Assembly: GCF_024391045.1 (NCBI RefSeq)
Contig: NZ_JANFCZ010000020.1
Coordinates: 22,745-86,744 of the forward strand
Origin: Pseudarthrobacter sulfonivorans
GTDB lineage: Bacteria; Actinomycetota; Actinomycetes; Actinomycetales; Micrococcaceae
Reading direction: 5' to 3'
DNA: 64,000 bases
Made by a program: the position numbers and the translations under genes. Each line of letters starts with the position of its first letter. Within the stretch, counting starts at the first letter, position 1. Below, piece by piece: positions 58,517 through 64,000 of this stretch. Under the pieces are notes generated by a model. The model worked only from the letters and a program-made list of their open reading frames with translations. It ran no database searches and was not told the DNA's origin.

Positions 58517-58594
58517 CCCCCTATCCTGCCAGCCGGACGACGGGTGTGCTAGCGGAAATCGGACATGGCCGTGCGGGTTCGGTAGAGTCGGTGG

Positions 58595-59257
58595 ATGACC
58601 GCCAGCAGCAGTTCCCTGGGACCTGAGGAGTCGCCGGACGCGCTCCGAACGTTCCTGTCCGGTGATGCGCGCAGGATCGCACCGCTGCTGCTGGGTTCCG
58701 TCCTGACCCACAACAGCCACGAGGGGACCGTGGCCATCCGCATCACGGAACTTGAGGCCTACATGGGCCCCGGCGACTCCCTGCACCCGGATCCCGGCTC
58801 GCACACCTTCCGCGGGCCAACCCCGCGCAACGCACCCATGTTCGGGCCGGCCGGCCACCTCTACGTCTACTTCACGTACGGGATGCACTACTGCGCCAAC
58901 ATCGTCTGCGGTCCTGCCGGGACGGCGTCCGCGGTGCTGCTGCGCGCGGGTGAGGTGGTGGAAGGCCGGCACCTGGCGCAGGTGCGGCGGCCGACGTCGA
59001 AATCACCGCGTGACCTGGCGAGCGGTCCCGCGCGGCTCGCCACCGCCCTGGCGCTCACCACCGCGGACAGCGGACGCGATGCCCTCGTGGAGCCTTTCGG
59101 GCTCCGGCTCCCGGCCGTTCCGGCGCCACACTATGGTGCCGGGCCCAGGGTGGGGGTCTCCGGCGACGGCGGCTCCGCGGACTACCCGTGGCGTTTTTGG
59201 TTGCCGGGCGACCCCACCGTGTCCCGCTACAAGGCCGCGAAGGTCCGGCGCGCGTAG
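58595..59257 (+). CDS. Aag/Mpg-family 3-methyladenine DNA glycosylase
   Basis: This 220-aa enzyme is of the alkyladenine glycosylase fold, unrelated to AlkA. Motifs include [20 protein letters not shown] near residue 48, [20 protein letters not shown] near 73, [14 protein letters not shown] near 92, and [14 protein letters not shown] near 143. It removes 3-methyladenine and related bases. TAGAGT (58583-58588) lies 6 bases before ATG, the leaderless pattern. It is divergent from the Ada-AlkA gene, and both may respond to alkylation. Its end overlaps the next gene by 31 bp. Confidence 0.93.
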   Translation: MTASSSSLGPEESPDALRTFLSGDARRIAPLLLGSVLTHNSHEGTVAIRITELEAYMGPGDSLHPDPGSHTFRGPTPRNAPMFGPAGHLYVYFTYGMHYCANIVCGPAGTASAVLLRAGEVVEGRHLAQVRRPTSKSPRDLASGPARLATALALTTADSGRDALVEPFGLRLPAVPAPHYGAGPRVGVSGDGGSADYPWRFWLPGDPTVSRYKAAKVRRA

Positions 59258-59907
59258 ACTGCGTTGGCGCTGCACGCAGGCCGGCTTCCAGCCTGGGCCG
59301 CGGCATGATCTCCCGCCCCGTCGCCCTCCAGGGCGAACGGCTCCAACCGGCGCTGCAGGTCCTGCTGCACGGACGGCCATTCCGGCTGCAGGATCGAGAA
59401 CACGGCCGAATCCGCCCGGGTGCCATCCGGTGCGGTGCGGTGACTGCGCAGTACGCCCTCGAACGTGGCCCCCAGCCGTTCGATTGCCGCGGCGCTGCGC
59501 ACATTGCGCGCATCGCACCGGAAAGCGGCCCGGTGAACGTCGAGAACCTCGAACGCGAAGGCGAGCAGGGCATGCTTGCTGGCAGGGTTGACGTGGCTGC
59601 CCCAGAACTGCCGCCCAAAGAAAGTCCCGCCCACCTCGACCCGTTGCTGCCCGGCGTCGAAGGCGTTCAGGGCGGTGGTGCCCAAGATGGCGCCCGTACG
59701 CTGGTCCGTCACGGCGAAGGCCCAGCCGGCAGGATCGGCTGTTTTGGCTTCAAACAAAGCCGCGAGCTCGTCGGCGCTGTGCGGCTGCGGTGCCGCCATG
59801 CCGGCCCACATCGCCTCATCCACGAAGTCATACAGGGCGTGGGCATGCTCCGGTGCCAGCGGGATGAGTGAAAGCCCGTGGCCGGTCAGAACAATCTCGT
59901 GGTGCAT
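59227..59907 (-). CDS. GNAT-family N-acetyltransferase (RimJ/RimL-like)
   Basis: The 226-aa protein begins LTGHGLSLIPLAPEHAHALY and has the GNAT core with GTTALNAFDAGQQRVEVGGT and an acetyl-CoA region NPASKHALLAFAFEVLDVHR, then RCDARNVRSAAAIERLGATF. This is typical of RimJ/RimL-type transferases acting on protein N-termini or small amines. The target is unknown. The last 45 residues (EPFALEGDGAGDHAAAQAG) are not conserved in the family. Its 3' end overlaps the convergent glycosylase gene. Confidence 0.85.
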   Translation of the reverse strand: MHHEIVLTGHGLSLIPLAPEHAHALYDFVDEAMWAGMAAPQPHSADELAALFEAKTADPAGWAFAVTDQRTGAILGTTALNAFDAGQQRVEVGGTFFGRQFWGSHVNPASKHALLAFAFEVLDVHRAAFRCDARNVRSAAAIERLGATFEGVLRSHRTAPDGTRADSAVFSILQPEWPSVQQDLQRRLEPFALEGDGAGDHAAAQAGSRPACSANAVYARRTFAAL

Positions 59908-60063
59908 TGCAGTATTGAATCAGTCCGGGGCCGGCGCCGACACAGATGGCGGCAGCAGGAAGAGTGAACATTGGATGACATCGGGGGTGAGGCCACAGGC
60001 GGGCACGTTCATCGAAATGGTTGTAGAATGGACGGTCTGTCTTTTGCGATAGGGGAACGTTTA

Positions 60064-62292
60064 ATGCTCGACGCCGATTTGGCCCACGAACGCGATTATG
60101 TTGCTGGCTTGTACGCGCGGCTGGAAGAGCTACGCGCCGAGAAGCGCCAGCAGTTGGCACAGGTCCGCCGGGCCGGTGCCGTGGGCACCATGCAGAATGT
60201 TTCCGAACGTGACGCCTTCGCGGCGCTGTACGAGGACCGCCTGGCCCAGTTGGACGCCGTTGATGACCGGCTGGTGTTCGGCCGGCTGGACCTGGATTCC
60301 GGTGAGGCCCAATACATTGGCCGCATTGGGCTGACCACCGATGACCTGCAACGGCTCATGGTGGACTGGCGTGCACCCGAAGCCGGGCACTTCTACCAGG
60401 CGACCGCGTTCGACCGGCAGGGCGTCCGGCGCCGGCGGCACCTGATTCTTCAGGGCCGTGAAGTCAAGGCCATCGAGGATGACGTTCTCGACGCCGGGAT
60501 GCTGGCGGACAACGCCTCGCTGCAGGGCGAGGGGGCGCTCCTGGCCGCGCTGGATTCGAAGCGCACGGGCCGGATGTCGGACATTGTCAGCACCATCCAG
60601 TCGGAGCAGGACCGCATCATCAGGTCCGCCATCTCCGGTGCGCTGGTGGTCCAGGGCGGGCCCGGTACGGGCAAGACAGCCGTCGCACTGCACCGTGCGG
60701 CCTACTTGCTGTACACCCACCGGGAACGGCTGAAGACTGCCGGCGTGCTGCTGGTGGGGCCGTCGTCGTCGTTCATGAAGTACATCGAACGTGTGCTTCC
60801 CTCGCTCGGTGAGACCGGCGTGGTCATGGCGAGCCTGGGACGCCTGATGCCGGGCATCAACGCTGTTCCGGAACCCGAGGCCGATGTCGCGGCCATCAAG
60901 GGGCGGCTGGACATGGCGAAGGTGGTGGCCAATGCCGTGGCCAACCGGCAGCGGATCCCTGCTGAGGACCGCATCCTGGAGGTCGACGGCCGGAAACTGG
61001 TACTGACTCCCCGGCAGGTCAGCCGGGCTCGCGAACGCGCCCGGTCCACCGGCAAGCCCCACAACGAGGCACGCCTGACGTTCGTCAAAATCCTGCTCCG
61101 CGAGCTGACGGAACAGATGACTGAACTGGTGGAGGCCGGGAGCATCGGCAACAACGCGGACCGCTCCTATCTGGCGGAGGACGTCCGCACTGCCCGCGAT
61201 GTCCGGATCGTGCTCAACCTGTGCTGGATGCCCATGACTCCGGAGAAGCTGATCACCGAACTCCTGAGCAAGCCCGCCGTGCTGGCGGCCTGCACCCCGC
61301 ACCTCAGCCTCGAGGAACAGAAACTGCTGCTGCGTCCCTCGGACGCGCCCTGGACCGAGGCGGATGTCCCGCTGCTGGACGAAGCGGCCGAGCTCCTTGG
61401 TGAGCTCGATCCGGCTGCCGGCCGCGGCATTGCCCAGCAGGAGCATGACCGTGCCCGTGACCTGGCCAACGCCAAACAGACGCTGGTCAACATGGAACAT
61501 ATGGGCGTCGACGTCATGATGACCGCCGAGGAACTGGTGGAGCAGAACCAGGAGCGGCAGAACCGGCTGACGGCCGCCGAGCGCGCCACCACCGACCGCA
61601 CGTGGGCCTTCGGCCACATTGTGGTGGATGAGGCACAGGAACTTTCGCCGATGCAGTGGCGCCTCCTGGTCCGCCGGTGCCCGCTGAAATCCTTCACCAT
61701 CGTGGGGGACATCGCGCAGACGAGTTCCGTCGCCGGTGCCAACTCCTGGCAGGGAGCCTTGGGGCCCATGTTCGGTGACCGCTGGCAACTGGAGGAGCTG
61801 ACGGTCAACTACCGTACGCCGTCGCAGATTGCCGAAGCCGCCGCCCGCATGGCCAACGCGGCCGGGCTGGTTGTTTCCGTGCCCAAGGCTGTTCGGGAGG
61901 GGCGCTGGGCGCCCGTCATTGACAAGGTGGCGCAAGGCCAGGTGGTCAGCCGCCTCGTGGAGGTGCTCCCCGAGGAACTGGACGCGCTCGACGGCGGCCT
62001 GCTGGCAGTCATTGCCGACGGCGACCTCCTTCCCGCGGCCACCTCAGCCCTGCGGGCCGTCTATGGCCGGCGAATCGGCAACGGGGCGGGCAGCTACGAA
62101 CAGGACATCGTGGTCATCAGCCCGCGCGAGGCCAAGGGCCTGGAGTTCGACGGCGTTGTGGTGCTGGAGCCGTCCCGGATGCTCAATCACGAGCACGGCC
62201 GCGTGGGTGACCTGTACGTGGCCATGACCCGTCCCACGCAGCGGCTCAGGCTGATCGCTGCAGAAGGCATTCCCGCCGGTATCGAAGGCTGA
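60064..62292 (+). CDS. helD: HelD/HelR-type RNA polymerase-associated ATPase
   Basis: This 742-aa UvrD/Rep-like ATPase has an N-terminal coiled coil (ARLEELRAEKRQQLAQVRRA), Walker A VQGGPGTGKTAVALHRAAYL near residue 197, DEAQELSPMQWRLL near 522, and a C-terminal lobe with PREAKGLEFDGVVVLE and VAMTRPTQRLRL. This layout fits HelD/HelR, which frees stalled or rifampicin-bound RNA polymerase. AGGGGA lies 8 bases before ATG 60064; an in-frame ATG at 59971 is less likely. A -10 TAGAAT lies at 60024-60029. No 19-bp rifampin-associated element is visible upstream. Confidence 0.85.
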   Translation: MLDADLAHERDYVAGLYARLEELRAEKRQQLAQVRRAGAVGTMQNVSERDAFAALYEDRLAQLDAVDDRLVFGRLDLDSGEAQYIGRIGLTTDDLQRLMVDWRAPEAGHFYQATAFDRQGVRRRRHLILQGREVKAIEDDVLDAGMLADNASLQGEGALLAALDSKRTGRMSDIVSTIQSEQDRIIRSAISGALVVQGGPGTGKTAVALHRAAYLLYTHRERLKTAGVLLVGPSSSFMKYIERVLPSLGETGVVMASLGRLMPGINAVPEPEADVAAIKGRLDMAKVVANAVANRQRIPAEDRILEVDGRKLVLTPRQVSRARERARSTGKPHNEARLTFVKILLRELTEQMTELVEAGSIGNNADRSYLAEDVRTARDVRIVLNLCWMPMTPEKLITELLSKPAVLAACTPHLSLEEQKLLLRPSDAPWTEADVPLLDEAAELLGELDPAAGRGIAQQEHDRARDLANAKQTLVNMEHMGVDVMMTAEELVEQNQERQNRLTAAERATTDRTWAFGHIVVDEAQELSPMQWRLLVRRCPLKSFTIVGDIAQTSSVAGANSWQGALGPMFGDRWQLEELTVNYRTPSQIAEAAARMANAAGLVVSVPKAVREGRWAPVIDKVAQGQVVSRLVEVLPEELDALDGGLLAVIADGDLLPAATSALRAVYGRRIGNGAGSYEQDIVVISPREAKGLEFDGVVVLEPSRMLNHEHGRVGDLYVAMTRPTQRLRLIAAEGIPAGIEG

Positions 62293-62314
62293 GCTGCTCC
62301 GCTGTTGATCTTCT

Positions 62315-62349
62315 GACGCCCGGCTCCGTTCATGACGGGGCCGGGCGTC
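62315..62349 (+). terminator. Terminator after the HelD-type gene
   Basis: A 15-bp stem (GACGCCCGGCTCCGT / ACGGGGCCGGGCGTC, one G-T pair) has a TCATG loop. It separates the ATPase gene from the tyrS promoter. Confidence 0.8.
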
Positions 62350-62373
62350 GTCGATCCTGCTAACTTAGAAGTC

Positions 62374-63687
62374 GTGTCAGAACTCAACGATCTCGAATCC
62401 CAGCAGAACGACCCCACCTTCGCCAATGTCTGGCAGGAGCTGAAGTGGCGCGGCCTGGTCCACGTTTCCACCGATGAAGCGGAGCTGGAAAAGCTCCTCG
62501 CGGGCGAGCCGGTCACCTATTACTGCGGGTTCGATCCCACCGCGCCGAGCCTGCACCTGGGCAACCTGGTCCAGCTCCTCCTGATGCGCCGCCTCCAGCT
62601 GGCCGGCCACAAGCCGCTGGGACTCGTGGGTGGTTCCACCGGGCTGATCGGCGACCCGCGGCCCACGGCCGAACGGACGCTGAACACCAAGGACACGGTG
62701 AACGAGTGGGTCGGCTACCTGCAGGCACAGGTCCGCCGTTTCCTGAGCTTCGAGGGATCCAACGCCGCACGCATGGTCAACAACCTTGACTGGACCGCGC
62801 CCCTGAGCGCCATTGATTTCCTGCGGGAGATTGGCAAGCACTACCGGGTGGGCACGATGCTCCGCAAGGACGCTGTGGCTTCCCGCCTCAACTCTGATGA
62901 AGGTATCAGCTACACGGAATTCAGTTACCAGATCCTGCAGGGCATGGACTACCTACAGCTCTTCCGCGACTACGGCTGCATGCTGCAGACCGGCGGCTCG
63001 GACCAGTGGGGCAACCTCACCAGCGGCACCGAGCTGATCCGCAAGGTGGAGGCCAAGACGGTCCACGCCCTGGGGACGCCCCTCATCACCAATTCCGACG
63101 GCACCAAGTTCGGCAAGAGCGAGGGCAACGCCATCTGGCTCGACGCCGGCATGTGCAGCCCTTACGCCTTCTACCAGTTCTGGCTCAACACCGCTGACGC
63201 CGATGTTGTGGACAGGCTCAAAGTCTTCACGTTCCTGAACCGCGCAGAGATCGAAGCGATTGCCGCCGCCGTGGCTGAGCGACCGTTCGCCCGGGAGGGC
63301 CAGCGGAAACTGGCGTTTGAGGTCACCGCGCTGGTCCATGGTGTGGAAGCGACCCAGAAGGTCATCGCAGCATCCGCAGCGCTCTTTGGCAACGGGGATC
63401 TGACCGCGCTGGACCGGCCAACCCTGGAAGCAGCGACGTCGGAGCTTCCCTCCGCCAGGATCCAGGTGGATGGCCTGGGAATCATTGACCTGCTGGTGGC
63501 TTCAGGCCTGTCCGACAGCAAGTCCGCTGCCAGGCGGACGGTCAGCGAAGGCGGTGCCTACGTAAACAACGAGAAGGTGTCCGACCCGGAAGCTGTCATC
63601 TCCGAAGATGAGCTGCTTCACGGGCAGTACCTCCTGTTGCGGCGCGGAAAGAAAAACCTCGCCACCGTGGAAGTCCTGGTCCCTTAG
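62374..63687 (+). CDS. tyrS: Tyrosyl-tRNA synthetase
   Basis: TyrS charges tRNA-Tyr. The 437-aa class I enzyme has the HIGH-type motif CGFDPTAPSLHLGNL near residue 52, the Tyr-binding region with YTEFSYQILQGMDYLQLF, the KMSKS-type motif in GTKFGKSEGNAIW near residue 245, and a C-terminal S4 RNA-binding domain (SAARRTVSEGGAYVNNEKVS). GTG 62374 lies 7 bases after TAACTT (62361-62366), the leaderless pattern; no T-box or leader peptide precedes it. Confidence 0.96.
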   Translation: MSELNDLESQQNDPTFANVWQELKWRGLVHVSTDEAELEKLLAGEPVTYYCGFDPTAPSLHLGNLVQLLLMRRLQLAGHKPLGLVGGSTGLIGDPRPTAERTLNTKDTVNEWVGYLQAQVRRFLSFEGSNAARMVNNLDWTAPLSAIDFLREIGKHYRVGTMLRKDAVASRLNSDEGISYTEFSYQILQGMDYLQLFRDYGCMLQTGGSDQWGNLTSGTELIRKVEAKTVHALGTPLITNSDGTKFGKSEGNAIWLDAGMCSPYAFYQFWLNTADADVVDRLKVFTFLNRAEIEAIAAAVAERPFAREGQRKLAFEVTALVHGVEATQKVIAASAALFGNGDLTALDRPTLEAATSELPSARIQVDGLGIIDLLVASGLSDSKSAARRTVSEGGAYVNNEKVSDPEAVISEDELLHGQYLLLRRGKKNLATVEVLVP

Positions 63688-63706
63688 CCGTTTCTGCGCG
63701 TCAATG

Positions 63707-63758
63707 CACGCTCCTCCGCAGCCGATTTGCACGGCCGCGGGGGAGCGTGTATTGTTTT
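63707..63758 (+). terminator. Terminator after tyrS
   Basis: CACGCTCCTCCGC (63707-63719) pairs with GCGGGGGAGCGTG (63737-63749) over 13 positions with one T-G pair, followed by TATTGTTTTCT. This is the most classical U-tract terminator in the window. Confidence 0.88.
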
Positions 63759-63759
63759 C

Positions 63760-64000
63760 TGAGTCGCCGCCGCCGAGTGGCGACAAACCCCTTCAAATAC
63801 AAGCGATTCATCATGTGCAAAACACAAAAAAGATGGAAAGCTTCGTTTTTTGCTGGGCGGATTCAGCTTGCTAAGGTGAATATCCGGAAAATACCTGGAT
63901 TTGCAAAGTAAAACTGAATCAACTAATGTATAAACATCGCAGCGAAGAAAAACGAAACAAAAGAAATTCATTTACTGAATTGTTTCGGGAAGTATTCGAA
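63760..64000 (+). promoter_or_regulatory. AT-rich promoter region at the window end
   Basis: After the tyrS terminator the sequence turns strongly AT-rich (runs such as AAAACACAAAAAAG and GAAAAACGAAACAAAAG) with no convincing gene. TTGCAA (63901-63906) and TAATGT (63924-63929), 17 bp apart, form a good sigma-70-type promoter pointing right. A second promoter may start at TTGCTA (63869-63874). Such a region often drives an rRNA operon or another strong transcript. What it drives lies outside the window. Confidence 0.5.

Noticed and set aside
59908..60063. Rifampin-associated element upstream of the HelD-type gene
   Set aside because: I looked for the roughly 19-bp inverted repeat described before helR genes and found no match.
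62293..62373. T-box or leader peptide for tyrS
   Set aside because: The gap is only 81 bp and is filled by a terminator of the upstream gene and a leaderless-type promoter.

Overview
The window is 64 kb of high-GC chromosome from an actinobacterium, most likely of the Micrococcaceae (Arthrobacter or Pseudarthrobacter type). The gene order matches conserved actinobacterial blocks: dapA-rnj-ftsK-pgsA-cinA-clgR-recA-recX-miaB-miaA-dapF-hflX-lexA, then his genes, infC-rpmI-rplT-trmH, pheST, argCJBDFRGH and tyrS. The genus is my inference; the phylum is well supported by synteny, GC-rich third codon positions and actinobacterial LexA boxes. I see no insertion sequences, prophage, integrase, CRISPR array, tRNA or rRNA gene.

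Layout. 1-5.6 kb: end of dapA, RNase J, FtsK and PgsA. 5.6-9.7 kb: CinA, ClgR, a MarR regulator, a DUF3046 protein, then SOS-controlled recA with recX. 9.7-18 kb: MiaB, MiaA, DapF, an RsmC-like methyltransferase, HflX behind a long leader, and a DinG-type helicase. 18-19.6 kb: lexA and a divergent LysM division inhibitor share two LexA boxes. 19.7-25.5 kb: hisC-hisB-hisH, an unlisted 52-aa membrane protein, hisA/priA, an SseB protein and an MFS transporter. 25.6-29.6 kb: DUF1844 protein, infC (ATT start), rpmI, rplT, a TrmH-type methyltransferase and a GlsB-type membrane protein. 29.7-35.2 kb: CDF transporter, MFS exporter, Nudix hydrolase, a LexA-boxed radical SAM protein, a SIMPL protein and a small HExxH protein. 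35.2-39.1 kb: pheST behind a phenylalanine-rich leader ORF. 39.1-45.3 kb: phosphopantetheinyl transferase, M1 aminopeptidase and a Pls/PosA-type single-module peptide synthetase. 45.4-47.5 kb: quinone oxidoreductase and acyl desaturase. 47.7-56.4 kb: the complete arginine operon with its own ArgR. 56.4-62.3 kb: ogt, an Ada-AlkA fusion, an Aag-type glycosylase, an acetyltransferase and a HelD/HelR-type ATPase. 62.4-64 kb: tyrS, a terminator and an AT-rich promoter region that leaves the window.

Four things go beyond standard annotation. (1) The pheST leader encodes a 48-residue ORF made of 15-bp repeats carrying four Phe codons, followed by two mutually exclusive stems; this looks like an attenuator that senses Phe-tRNA. 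(2) At least seven genes end in short tandem repeats that include or directly follow the stop codon. In five of them the unit length places stop codons in all three frames. (3) hflX is preceded by an apparently leaderless six-codon ORF (MFLIFE) and a hairpin-rich leader. (4) Two long symmetric palindromes (101 bp and 63 bp) sit between convergent genes. Many genes also show a TANNNT hexamer 6-7 bases before the start codon, the signature of leaderless transcription.

Functionally the window combines information processing, amino-acid biosynthesis and a dispersed DNA-damage network: recA, lexA, the LysM inhibitor and the radical SAM gene carry LexA boxes, and an alkylation-repair cluster lies near the right end.
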